The notes under the pieces: model-generated
The model's input: only the letters and a program-made list of their open reading frames with translations
Told to the model about the DNA's origin: nothing
The model's database searches: none
Shown here: in pieces, positions 8,091-14,617 of the stretch
How the letters are laid out: each line of letters starts with the position of its first letter
Numbering within the stretch: position 1 is the first letter of the stretch
Source: AC-32 sp035624425
GTDB lineage: Bacteria; Actinomycetota; Thermoleophilia; Gaiellales; Gaiellaceae
Assembly (NCBI GenBank): GCA_035624425.1
Contig: DASPRN010000107.1
Coordinates: 1-26,155 of the forward strand
Length of the DNA: 26,155 nucleotides
Reading direction: 5' to 3'
Position numbers and translations under genes: made by a program

Positions 8091-9177
8091 GTCCGGCCTG
8101 CACCGGCTCAGCAAGCGCCAGGCCCGCCGGATCGCGGTACGGGCGCAGCTGCTCGGCGCGCCCAGGCCCACCGAACTGGTCGACGTCGTGCACCGGCTGA
8201 CCATGCTGCAGGTCGACCCGACCGCGGCGATCGCGCCCAGCGCCGACCTCGTGGCCTGGAGCCGTCTCGGGTCGGCGTACCGGCCCGACCACCTGCGGCA
8301 GGCGCTGGAGCAGGACCGCACGCTCTTCGAGCACAACGCGCTGGTACGCCCGATGAGCGACGTCGGCCTGTACCTCGCCGGCGCGGCCGACCAGCCGGGC
8401 TACGAGCGATCGCGCGTCTGGCTGCGCGCCAACGATCGCTTCCGCCGCGACGTCCTGAAGCTGCTCGGCGCCTCGGGCCCGCTGACCTCGCGCGACATCC
8501 CGGACACGGCCGCCGTGCCGTGGGCCTCCACCGGCTGGACCAACAACCGGAACGTCACCCGGATGCTCGAGCTCCTGATGGCCCGCGGCGAGGTCGCAAT
8601 CTCCGGGCGCATCGGACGCGAGCGGATCTGGGACCTCGCCGAGCGCGTGTACCCGTCCGACATCACCGTGCCGCCCGTCGAGGAGGCGGAGCGGATCAGG
8701 AACGAGCGGCGGCTCTCCGGCCTCGGCATCGCCCGCGCCAGGGCCGCCAAGATGCCGGTCGAGCCGATCGACGTCGGCGAGGCGGGGGAGCCGGCGGTGG
8801 TCGAGGGCGTTGTGGGCGAGTGGCGCGTCGATCCAGCCGCGCTCCGCCGGGACTTCGAGGGCCGCACCGCGCTGCTGTCGCCGTTCGACCGGCTCGTCCA
8901 CGACCGGGCCCGGGCACAGGAGCTGTTCGACTTCGAATACGTCCTCGAGATGTACAAGCCGGCGGCCGAGCGCCGCTGGGGCTACTTCGCGCTCCCGGTG
9001 CTCCACGGAGACCGTCTCGTCGGAAAGGTCGACGCCGTAGCCGACCGCAAGGCCTGCGTCCTGCGGGTGAACGTGATTCACGAGGACGTGGAGTTCACGC
9101 CGGCGATCACCAGGGGCGTGCAGGCCGAGCTGAAAGGCCTCGCAGGATGGCTCGGCCTGGATACGATCGAGCGATGA
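8083..9177 (+). CDS. YcaQ-like winged-helix protein (HTH_42 / DNA glycosylase superfamily)
   Basis: Product resembles the HTH_42 (PF06224) family that includes E. coli YcaQ, a DNA glycosylase acting on interstrand crosslinks and alkylated bases. The conserved N-terminal stretch LSKRQARRIAVRAQLL lies upstream of the first ATG/GTG/TTG in this frame (GTG 8188), so the real start must be earlier. A stop at 8056-8058 limits it, and the only near-cognate codons in between are CTG 8083 and CTG 8098 (plus an ACG). I give CTG 8083 (364 residues), overlapping the ppk1 end by 8 nt; CTG 8098 (359 residues) is equally possible. LQVDP (Gln43-x-Asp45 in this numbering) matches the QxD catalytic motif reported for YcaQ-type enzymes. 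Further on, FDRLVHDRAR and WGYFALPVLHGDRLVGKVD are typical of the family C-terminus. The ATGA overlap with the next gene shows they are co-translated. Confidence 0.82.
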   Translation: MSESGLHRLSKRQARRIAVRAQLLGAPRPTELVDVVHRLTMLQVDPTAAIAPSADLVAWSRLGSAYRPDHLRQALEQDRTLFEHNALVRPMSDVGLYLAGAADQPGYERSRVWLRANDRFRRDVLKLLGASGPLTSRDIPDTAAVPWASTGWTNNRNVTRMLELLMARGEVAISGRIGRERIWDLAERVYPSDITVPPVEEAERIRNERRLSGLGIARARAAKMPVEPIDVGEAGEPAVVEGVVGEWRVDPAALRRDFEGRTALLSPFDRLVHDRARAQELFDFEYVLEMYKPAAERRWGYFALPVLHGDRLVGKVDAVADRKACVLRVNVIHEDVEFTPAITRGVQAELKGLAGWLGLDTIER

Positions 9178-9614
9178 GCGGATACGTGGGAACCGAGCCG
9201 AGCCCCGAGAACCCGTTGCGCGGCTCCTGCCTCTGCGGCGGCGTGCAGTTCGAGGTGACCGCGCCGTTCCTCTGGGCCAGCCACTGCCACTGCTCGCGGT
9301 GCCGAAAGCACTCGGGCGCGTTCGGCGGGACGCAGGGGCGGGTGCCGCGTGAAGGCTTCCGGCTGCTCCAGGGCGAGGAGCTGATCACCGTCTACCGGCC
9401 GGGTGAGGGGCGCGTGAAGGCGTTCTGCTCGGTCTGCGGGTCGAGCCTGTTCGGGAACGAGTGGCCCGAGGGCGACCAGATCGGGATCCGGCTCGGCGCG
9501 CTCGACGGCGACCCCGGGATCCGGCCGCAGTTCCACACCTTCGTCGCCTCGCGGGCGCCGTGGGAAGACCTTCCCGACGACGGGCTCCCGCGCTACGACG
9601 AAGGCGCCGCCTGA
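9174..9614 (+). CDS. GFA / CENP-V domain zinc protein
   Basis: A 146-residue protein of the family named after glutathione-dependent formaldehyde-activating enzyme (PF04828). Zinc ligands are visible as CLC near residue 20, CHCSRC around 40 and CSVCG around 85, and the fold-typical GGVQFEVTAP and ASRAPWEDLPD near the end are present. The start is ATG 9174, sharing ATGA with the YcaQ-like stop. The enzymatic role of most members is unproven, and actinobacteria generally use mycothiol rather than glutathione, so a direct glutathione reaction is doubtful. The operon with a putative DNA-repair glycosylase may hint at electrophile or alkylation stress, but that is inference. Confidence 0.88.
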   Translation: MSGYVGTEPSPENPLRGSCLCGGVQFEVTAPFLWASHCHCSRCRKHSGAFGGTQGRVPREGFRLLQGEELITVYRPGEGRVKAFCSVCGSSLFGNEWPEGDQIGIRLGALDGDPGIRPQFHTFVASRAPWEDLPDDGLPRYDEGAA

Positions 9615-9651
9615 TCCTCGCCGCAGGGTCCGGCATCAGACTTGAGTATCG

Positions 9652-10041
9652 CTAGACGGCGGAGTCGAGGTACTCGGCCCGCTCGCTGTCCGGCGGGGTG
9701 CCGTAGGCGTAGACGAGGAGCTCGACGTCGCCGTGGTTCACGCTCTGGATCGCGGTGCCCGGCTCGACGTGGATCAGGCCACCGGTCGGCACGTCGTGGC
9801 GCTCCGGCGGGTCGCCGACGTACATCGACAGCGTCCCGGCGAGGACGACGAACGTCTCCTCCTGGACGGGTTCCCGGTGGCGGCGGCCCTTTGCCCCGGG
9901 CTCGAAGCGCCAGACGTTGGCGCGCGTGTGGGCGAAGCCCGCCAGGTCGCTCAGCGCGGCCACGTGCCGCGGCGCCTCGCCGGGCTCGTGGGGCCGCGTC
10001 TTCCAGTCGAGCTCGTCGGGAGTGACCACGTGGAAGGCCAT
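9652..10041 (-). CDS. Small single-domain cupin protein
   Basis: A 129-residue protein with one cupin barrel: PGAKGRRHREPVQEETFVVLAGTLSMYVGD is motif 1, and GGLIHVEPGTAIQSVNHGDVELLVYAYGTP is motif 2. Likely metal ligands are His55, Glu57 or Glu61, and His103; the second His of the usual HxH is replaced, giving H-R-E. The start ATG 10041 opens MAFHVVTPDEL; a longer frame exists upstream, but it would run through the divergent promoter region and into the next gene. No Shine-Dalgarno is present; a TAGGCT box sits 7 nt upstream. It is convergent with the GFA gene (37-nt gap) and divergent from the isocitrate lyase-like gene. Substrate unknown; such proteins range from isomerases to dioxygenases to sugar-binding proteins. 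Confidence 0.85.
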   Translation of the reverse strand: MAFHVVTPDELDWKTRPHEPGEAPRHVAALSDLAGFAHTRANVWRFEPGAKGRRHREPVQEETFVVLAGTLSMYVGDPPERHDVPTGGLIHVEPGTAIQSVNHGDVELLVYAYGTPPDSERAEYLDSAV

Positions 10042-10048
10042 GTCCCAC

Positions 10049-10054
10049 AGCCTA
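10049..10054 (-). promoter_or_regulatory. Candidate -10 element of the cupin gene (leaderless type)
   Basis: Read on the minus strand this is TAGGCT, ending 7 nt before the cupin ATG at 10041. The 46-bp divergent gap to the next gene leaves no room for a normal 5' leader. Confidence 0.4.
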
Positions 10055-10076
10055 GCCTCGGAGCACGGGGTCGCAC

Positions 10077-10082
10077 TATCGT
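10077..10082 (+). promoter_or_regulatory. Candidate -10 element of the isocitrate lyase/PEP mutase-family gene
   Basis: TATCGT followed by 5 nt and ATG 10088. It shares the 46-bp divergent gap with the cupin promoter. No Shine-Dalgarno is seen, so a leaderless or near-leaderless mRNA is likely. Confidence 0.35.
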
Positions 10083-10087
10083 CCTGA

Positions 10088-10876
10088 ATGGTGGAACGAC
10101 GAATGCAGAAGGCGGAGGCGTTCCGCTCGCTGCACGAGGGCGAGCCGTTCGTGATCCCGAACCCGTGGGACGCGGGATCGGCGCGCGTGCTCGAGGCGCT
10201 CGGCTTCTCGGCGCTCGCGACGACCAGCTCCGGCTTCGCGTTCACGCTCGGGCGGCGGGACGGCGGGGTCACGCTCGACGAGGTGGCCGAGCACGTGGCT
10301 GCGCTGGACGCGGCAACCGGGCTGCCGGTCTCGGCCGACCTCGAGAACGGCTACGGCGCCGAGCCCGAGGCGGCGGCGCTGGCCGTCACGCGGGCGGCCG
10401 TGGCCGGGGCGGTCGGAGGCTCGATCGAGGACTGGGAGCCCGGCGGTCTGTACGAGAGCGCGCACGCGGTCGAGCGGGTCGCGGCGGCGGTCGAGGCGGC
10501 GCGCGGCGTCGGCTTCCCGTTCACGCTGACGGCGCGGGCCGAGAACCACATCCGCGGCAATCCCGACCTCGACGACACGATCGCCCGGCTGCAGGCCTTC
10601 GAGGAGGCCGGCGCGGACGTGCTCTACGCGCCGGGGCTGCGGACCGTCGACGAGGTCCGAGCCGTCTGCGAGGCGGTCTCGAAGCCGGTCAACGTCCTCG
10701 CCGTGCCGAGCCTCTCGGCGGCGGAGATCTTCGGTGGCGGCGCGCAGCGCATCAGCGTCGGCGGCGCGCTGACCTGGGTCGCCGTGAGGGCGTTCGCCGA
10801 TGCCGCGACTGCGATCCGAGACGAGGGCGACTTCTCGGCGCTGGCCGCGAACGTGCCGCTCGACCGCTGGCTCTGA
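10088..10876 (+). CDS. Isocitrate lyase / phosphoenolpyruvate mutase family enzyme
   Basis: A 262-residue (beta/alpha)8 barrel of the ICL/PEPM superfamily, whose members make or break C-C or C-P bonds next to a 2-oxo acid carboxylate with Mg2+. Visible family features are FVIPNPWDAGSARVLEALGF at the start, the loop around residues 46-59 (TSSGFAFTLGRRDG), the metal-site segment VSADLENGYG (residues 81-90), GGSIEDW, and the FTLTARAEN strand. This subgroup, common in actinobacteria, lacks the KKCGH catalytic loop of true isocitrate lyase, so candidates are oxaloacetate decarboxylase, 2-methylisocitrate lyase-like or carboxyvinyl-phosphonate mutase-like activities. ATG 10088 is used because a -10 box lies just upstream; GTG 10091 and ATG 10103 are alternatives. 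No partner gene narrows the substrate. Confidence 0.9.
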   Translation: MVERRMQKAEAFRSLHEGEPFVIPNPWDAGSARVLEALGFSALATTSSGFAFTLGRRDGGVTLDEVAEHVAALDAATGLPVSADLENGYGAEPEAAALAVTRAAVAGAVGGSIEDWEPGGLYESAHAVERVAAAVEAARGVGFPFTLTARAENHIRGNPDLDDTIARLQAFEEAGADVLYAPGLRTVDEVRAVCEAVSKPVNVLAVPSLSAAEIFGGGAQRISVGGALTWVAVRAFADAATAIRDEGDFSALAANVPLDRWL

Positions 10877-10912
10877 CGAACGCCGATTTCACACTTTCGG
10901 CACAAGAAACGC

Positions 10913-10937
10913 TTGACACCAACGGGTGTCGGACACC
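10913..10937. promoter_or_regulatory. Interleaved inverted repeats, operator candidate upstream of DUF2277
   Basis: A TTGACA hexamer (10913-10918) runs into GACACC (10915-10920), then GGTGTC (10925-10930), then GACACC (10932-10937). The last two form a perfect palindrome around a single G, and the first two form another with a 4-nt centre. A further GGACAC lies at 10954-10959. This looks like a multi-half-site operator; the bound protein is unknown. Confidence 0.4.
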
Positions 10938-10960
10938 GATCTGGTCCTCTCGCGGACACG

Positions 10961-10966
10961 TAGGAT
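10961..10966 (+). promoter_or_regulatory. Candidate -10 element of DUF2277 gene (leaderless type)
   Basis: TAGGAT matches four positions of TATAAT and ends 6 nt before ATG 10973, so the mRNA would begin at the start codon. The upstream TTGACA at 10913 is 42 nt away, too far to be its -35. Confidence 0.45.
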
Positions 10967-10972
10967 GCGGCC

Positions 10973-11245
10973 ATGTGCCGGAACATCCATACGCTCTTCA
11001 ACTTCGAGCCGCCCGCGACCGAGGACGAGGTTCGCGGCGCGGCGCTGCAGTACGTGCGCAAGATCAGCGGTTTCCCCAAGCCCTCGCAGGCGAACGAGCA
11101 GGCGTTCGAGCACGCGGTCGACGAGGTGGCCGCCGCCACCGCGCGGCTGCTCGGCGCGCTCGTGACGAACGCCGCGCCGAAGGACCGCGAGGTCGAGGCT
11201 GCACGCCGCCGCGAGCGCGGCGCCAAGCGCTTCGCCGCCGCCTAG
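10973..11245 (+). CDS. DUF2277 family protein
   Basis: A 90-residue protein recognised as DUF2277 by its start MCRNIHTLFNFEPPAT, the VRKISGFPKPSQANEQAF stretch and the following AVDEVAAATARLL helix. The C-terminus is a charged helix with Arg/Lys clusters. The Cys at position 2 and Asn4 are strongly conserved in the family as I know it. Function is unknown; no membrane or signal segment is seen. A -10 box 6 nt before the ATG and the absence of a Shine-Dalgarno suggest a leaderless transcript, and a palindromic cluster upstream suggests regulation. It is convergent with the GNAT gene, with only 10 nt between stops. Confidence 0.9.
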   Translation: MCRNIHTLFNFEPPATEDEVRGAALQYVRKISGFPKPSQANEQAFEHAVDEVAAATARLLGALVTNAAPKDREVEAARRRERGAKRFAAA

Positions 11246-11255
11246 CCTGCTCGGG

Positions 11256-12125
11256 TTAACGGAAGGACCACTGGTCGATGTCGTTGACCGGCCGGTAACC
11301 GATGCGCTGGTAGATCGAGTTCGAGGTCGGGTTGGCGAGATCGGTGAAGAGGAAGCAGAAGCGCCGGCCGCGCTCGAGCAGCATTCGCGTCATCGCCGCC
11401 GTCAGCGCGGTTGCGTAGCCGCGGCGCCGCAGTTCGGGCGGCGTGTAGATCGGCCCGACACGGATCCCGTTCGGGGTCAGACCCCCGTAGCCGCCCATCG
11501 ACACGGCTTCGCCGTCCTCCCAGATCATGGTGCCGGAGTCGGGATCGGCCGCGCGCCGGTCGAGCCAGCGGGCGGAATCCTCGGGCGGCGCCTCGGGCAG
11601 CGCCTCTTCCACGAAGGCGTCCATCCAGCCGAGCACGAGCCCGCGGTCGCGCGGCTCGTACGGCCTCATTGCCCCCGCGACGCCCTCCGGCTCGAGCGCG
11701 TGCTCGGCGCGGTAGCTCCGCTGGCAGAGCATCAGGTGCGCGGTCTGCCCGCTCCGTGCCTCCCAGATCTGCGCCATCCTCGCGACGGGTGCCTTCGGCC
11801 CGACCACGCCGGTCAGGCTCTCGAAGACGCCGCTCGCGTCGGCGGCCAGCGGCTCGAGGGCGGCCTCGTCGTCGACCTCCGAGAGGATCAGGTTGTGCGG
11901 CGGCGTCCGCATCGTCGCCGCCACGACCTCGCCGCCATCGCGCGCGACCGCGAAGTAGGGGGCCTCGCCGAAGGTGCGGGGCTCGACGCGCAGGCGGCCC
12001 GACAGTCCGAGCATCAGGTTGTGCTCGGCCTCGCGCGCGAGCAGGAACCCGCCCGCGTCGGCGAGGAAGGACTGCGCGTCCGCGTGGCGCCGGACTTCCA
12101 CGGAAGCGGTGAGGCTGCGCTCCAT
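11256..12125 (-). CDS. GNAT family N-acetyltransferase (two-domain type)
   Basis: A 289-residue protein with an N-terminal GNAT-like half of low similarity and a C-terminal canonical GNAT domain. The acetyl-CoA pyrophosphate loop is visible at residues 233-238 (RRRGYA), preceded by the strand RVGPIYTPPE. The closing motif NPTSNSIYQRIGYRPV, which contacts the CoA arm, is intact, and the protein ends NDIDQWSFR. Start ATG 12125 gives MERSLTASVEVRR; a longer in-frame extension exists but would run through the divergent promoter into the RmlC-like gene. A -10-like TACAGT lies 9 nt upstream and overlaps a perfect inverted repeat. Substrate unknown; small amines, antibiotics or protein N-termini are all possible. 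Confidence 0.9.
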   Translation of the reverse strand: MERSLTASVEVRRHADAQSFLADAGGFLLAREAEHNLMLGLSGRLRVEPRTFGEAPYFAVARDGGEVVAATMRTPPHNLILSEVDDEAALEPLAADASGVFESLTGVVGPKAPVARMAQIWEARSGQTAHLMLCQRSYRAEHALEPEGVAGAMRPYEPRDRGLVLGWMDAFVEEALPEAPPEDSARWLDRRAADPDSGTMIWEDGEAVSMGGYGGLTPNGIRVGPIYTPPELRRRGYATALTAAMTRMLLERGRRFCFLFTDLANPTSNSIYQRIGYRPVNDIDQWSFR

Positions 12126-12134
12126 CGTCGCCGT

Positions 12135-12140
12135 ACTGTA
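12135..12140 (-). promoter_or_regulatory. Candidate -10 element of the GNAT gene
   Basis: Read on the minus strand this is TACAGT, 9 nt from ATG 12125, implying a leader of a few nucleotides at most. Its upstream half overlaps the inverted repeat at 12138-12160, so a repressor bound there would block it. Confidence 0.4.
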
Positions 12141-12160
12141 GGCGCGTGCGGCGCGCCTAC
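12138..12160. repeat. Perfect 9-bp inverted repeat in a divergent promoter region
   Basis: GTAGGCGCG (12138-12146), a 5-nt centre, then CGCGCCTAC (12152-12160). It lies in the 78-bp gap between the divergent GNAT and RmlC-like genes and overlaps the GNAT -10. Position and symmetry suggest an operator shared by both genes; an mRNA hairpin is unlikely to matter if GNAT transcription begins inside the left arm. Confidence 0.5.
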
Positions 12161-12190
12161 CTCGCCCGACCCTGGCGCCCACGAACGAGG

Positions 12191-12197
12191 TTAGATA
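12191..12197 (+). promoter_or_regulatory. Candidate -10 region of the RmlC-like gene
   Basis: TTAGATA, an AT-rich island in otherwise GC-rich DNA, ends 6-7 nt before GTG 12204. It is a weaker consensus match than the others, but the spacing fits the leaderless arrangement seen at neighbouring genes. Confidence 0.3.
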
Positions 12198-12203
12198 AGG
12201 GGC

Positions 12204-12740
12204 GTGGAGACGACCGCGAGCCTGCCGGTGGGGACGGCGCTGGTTCCGCTCGAGCCTCATCGCGACGAGCGCGGCGTCTTCACCGAGCTCTACCGCGTCG
12301 AGTGGGCAACCGGGGTCGAGCCGGTGCAGTGGAATGCGGTCCGCTCCGAAGCCGGAGTGCTCCGCGGCGTCCACGTCCACATCCGCCACGACGACTACCT
12401 GACCGTCCCGTTCGGCCGCGCCTCGGTCGGGATCCGGGACCTGCGCCGCGACTCGCCGACGGAGGGGCTCGCCACCGTCGTCGAGCTCGGCGCGGAACGG
12501 CCCGCGGCGCTCGTGATCCCGCACGGCGTCGCGCACGGCTTCTACTTCCACGAGCCCTCGCTGCACGTCTACGCGGTCAGCGAATACTGGGATCCCGAGG
12601 ACGAGCTCGGCTGCCACTGGGCCGACCCGGAGCTGGCGATCCCGTGGCCGGCGGGCTTGGCGCGGGTGTCGGAGCGGGACGAGCAGAGCCCGCCGCTCAG
12701 CGACCTGCTCGCGCGGCTAGCGCCCTGGCAGCCGCTTTGA
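12204..12740 (+). CDS. dTDP-4-dehydrorhamnose 3,5-epimerase-like (RmlC family) protein
   Basis: A 178-residue cupin of the RmlC family. In true RmlC the enzyme epimerises dTDP-4-keto-6-deoxyglucose at C3 and C5 on the way to dTDP-rhamnose. Visible are DERGVFTELYR, VLRGVHVH with the catalytic-position His57, PHGVAHGFYF, and the characteristic tail SEYWDPEDELGCHWADPELAIPWP with Tyr128 and the Asp of the NDP-like motif. The Q of the RGLHYQ motif is replaced, so a related sugar-nucleotide epimerase is possible. The GTG start is 6-7 nt after an AT-rich -10-like box, with no Shine-Dalgarno. No rmlA, rmlB or rmlD lies nearby. Its last 44 nt overlap the 3' end of the glycosyltransferase gene on the other strand. 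Confidence 0.88.
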   Translation: METTASLPVGTALVPLEPHRDERGVFTELYRVEWATGVEPVQWNAVRSEAGVLRGVHVHIRHDDYLTVPFGRASVGIRDLRRDSPTEGLATVVELGAERPAALVIPHGVAHGFYFHEPSLHVYAVSEYWDPEDELGCHWADPELAIPWPAGLARVSERDEQSPPLSDLLARLAPWQPL

Positions 12741-13692
12741 GGAGCCCCGACAGGCCGGGGATCGCCAGCAGGCGCCCGCGCAGACGCCAGGTGACGGAGG
12801 TCGCGATCGTGCGCAGCTCCTCGCCGAGCTCCACGCGCTCGGCCTCGGATTCCCGCAGCCGCGCGTCGAGCTCGCCGGCCGCCGCGTGGGCTCGCCGCGC
12901 CTCCTCCTCGAGCTCGTCATAGGCTGCCTCGAGCGCGGCCGCGTCGGCGACGGTCGCACCGAGGACCCGCTCGGCCAGCTCCGCGGAGAACCCGGGATCG
13001 GCCAGGCGCGCGGTGTAGCGGTCCAGCTCGGCCACACGCCGGGCGGTACTCCAGCCCTTTCGTTCCGGGCTTGGAAGGTGGATCACCGTCGGGCGCGCGC
13101 CGCCGGCGACGCGGCAGCCGGGGACGGCGAGGATCTGCTGCCACATGTAGAGGTCGGTGTAGATGCCGTCCGGCGTCGTCCGCCAGCCCTCGGGTAGCCG
13201 GCGGTAGAGCTCGAGCGTGTGCCCGGCGTGGGAGAGCGGGATCCGGTTCCCGCCGCTGCGGAAGAGCGCCTGGAAGCGGTGGAGCCGCAGGTCGACTCTC
13301 AGCGGGTGGGCCTCGCCGTCCGGGTCGATCCAGAACGGCAGCGAGTAGGCGAAGTCGCTTTCGCGGAGCAGCTCGCGCAGATGCTCGACGTGACCCGGGA
13401 GCCAGAGATCGTCGTCGCAGAGGTAGCAGACGATCTCACCACAGGCCTCCTGCAAGGCGGCGTGCCGGTACAGCTCGCCGTGGCGCGGCCCCTTCGGGTG
13501 GTCGAAGAAGCGCACGCGCTCGTCGTCGGCGGTCACCTCGGCCATCAGCTCCCGGGTGACATCGGGGACGCCGTCGCCGATCACGAGCACCTCGAGCTCC
13601 GGGACGGTCTGTGCCAGCGCGCTGCCGACCGAGCGGAGCAGCGTCGGGCCGTGGTCGTGCGTCGGGATCAGGACGGTCGCGGCGAGGGTCAC
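12697..13692 (-). CDS. Family 2 glycosyltransferase with C-terminal coiled coil
   Basis: A 331-residue GT-A glycosyltransferase. The N-terminus is ATVLIPTHDHGPTLLRSV, typical of GT2, with VLVIGDGVPD in the nucleotide-binding region and a metal-binding acidic triad at residues 93-95 in YLCDDDLWLPGH. Beyond the catalytic domain, a strongly charged helix (AYDELEEEARRAHAAAGELDA and on) looks like a coiled coil, followed by a basic/hydrophobic segment TWRLRGRLLAIPGLSGLL that could associate with the membrane. The start is GTG 13692, sharing GTGA with the stop of the upstream oxidoreductase, so the pair is co-translated. The acceptor is unknown; with the RmlC-like, sulfotransferase and oxidoreductase neighbours a surface polysaccharide or glycolipid is the best guess. 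Confidence 0.9.
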   Translation of the reverse strand: MTLAATVLIPTHDHGPTLLRSVGSALAQTVPELEVLVIGDGVPDVTRELMAEVTADDERVRFFDHPKGPRHGELYRHAALQEACGEIVCYLCDDDLWLPGHVEHLRELLRESDFAYSLPFWIDPDGEAHPLRVDLRLHRFQALFRSGGNRIPLSHAGHTLELYRRLPEGWRTTPDGIYTDLYMWQQILAVPGCRVAGGARPTVIHLPSPERKGWSTARRVAELDRYTARLADPGFSAELAERVLGATVADAAALEAAYDELEEEARRAHAAAGELDARLRESEAERVELGEELRTIATSVTWRLRGRLLAIPGLSGLLKAAARALAARAGR

Positions 13693-14573
13693 GAGTCGAG
13701 GCCCGCCAGCGCCCGCAGCTCGGCGATCGCCCGCACGACGGCCACGCCTTCGCCGGCGCTCGAGCGCGGGGGCGGCCCACCGGCAAGGTGCCTCAGGAAG
13801 GCCCGTAGCTCGCGCAGCAGCGGCAGCTCGGTGGAGACCGGCCGCAGCTCGGGCTCCTCCTCCGAGCGGACGACGGTGACGTGGTCGTCGTAGCTGTCGT
13901 CCAGTGCTGCAGCTCCCTCCTCGCAGACGAGAACGACCTCGCGCCGCCGCGCCCGGCTGCGGCCCGAGACGTCGAGCGCCTGCCACGGACGCTCGCCGAG
14001 CAGGCCGAGCAGAGCGTCCTGGGAGGCGACCGCGGCTCGCCGCGTCGGTATCTCCCCGAGGATCTCCAGGCCGATCGCGACGTCGTGGGGGGCGAGCACC
14101 CAGATCTGGTCGACGTCGCGCTTGCGCTCCCAGCCGAGGCGCGTCGTGCGCAGTCCGACGACCTGCCCGAGCTCCCCGCTGCGCGCCAGCTCCCCGAGCA
14201 GCTCGACACCGGGGTGGTAGCGCCACTTGTCCATCACGAACAGCCGCCCGTCCGCCGCGGCGGCCAGCCGCTCGGCCGCCACGGGGTCGTTGGTCAGCGG
14301 TTTCTCGACGAAGACGGGCACGTCGAGCCCGAGTGCCTCCTCGACCACGGCTGCGTGGGTCGAGACCGGCGTCGCGACGACGATCCCGTCGACCTCGGGC
14401 AAATCGCCGATCGAGTCGATCGCCGAAGCCGCGCCGCCCGCCTCGGCCCTGGCCCGGCTCTCCGCGGAGCGGGTGACGACGGCAACCTCGCAGCCCAGCG
14501 CGCAGAGGTCGCGGAGGATGTGCTTCCCCCAGCGCCCGCAGCCCACGAGCCCGATCCGCGCTCCCTCCGGCAC
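13689..14573 (-). CDS. Gfo/Idh/MocA family sugar oxidoreductase
   Basis: A 294-residue NAD(P)-dependent dehydrogenase family member acting on sugars, inositols or sugar nucleotides. The Rossmann motif GCGRWG occupies residues 11-16, the family EKP motif is at 90-92 (VFVEKPLTND), and the second domain has the expected catalytic His163 in LAPHDVAIGLEILGE. It is somewhat shorter than the usual 330-390, mainly in the C-terminal sheet domain. The start is GTG 14573; the 44-bp divergent gap to the class C26 hydrolase gene must hold both promoters (a weak GATCAT lies 7 nt upstream here). GTGA coupling to the glycosyltransferase suggests it makes or modifies the sugar that the transferase uses. Confidence 0.92.
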   Translation of the reverse strand: MPEGARIGLVGCGRWGKHILRDLCALGCEVAVVTRSAESRARAEAGGAASAIDSIGDLPEVDGIVVATPVSTHAAVVEEALGLDVPVFVEKPLTNDPVAAERLAAAADGRLFVMDKWRYHPGVELLGELARSGELGQVVGLRTTRLGWERKRDVDQIWVLAPHDVAIGLEILGEIPTRRAAVASQDALLGLLGERPWQALDVSGRSRARRREVVLVCEEGAAALDDSYDDHVTVVRSEEEPELRPVSTELPLLRELRAFLRHLAGGPPPRSSAGEGVAVVRAIAELRALAGLDS

Positions 14574-14604
14574 GCCGAAGATGATCGCAGGCGGGAGAAA
14601 GGGG

Positions 14605-14610
14605 TACGGT
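14605..14610 (+). promoter_or_regulatory. Candidate -10 element of the class C26 hydrolase gene
   Basis: TACGGT fits TANNNT and ends 7 nt before ATG 14618; no Shine-Dalgarno intervenes. Confidence 0.4.
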
Positions 14611-14617
14611 GCTAGGT

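Noticed and set aside
8188..8190. GTG as the start of the YcaQ-like gene
   Set aside because: It would remove the conserved N-terminal helix RRIAVRAQLL region just upstream in the same frame.
5886..8336. An 816-codon minus-strand open frame opposite ppk1
   Set aside because: Same reason: complement of ppk1 and neighbours, with low-complexity composition and no recognisable domain.
10913..10918. TTGACA as the -35 of the DUF2277 promoter
   Set aside because: It lies 42 nt from the plausible -10 (TAGGAT), and no -10-like sequence is found 16-18 nt downstream of it.
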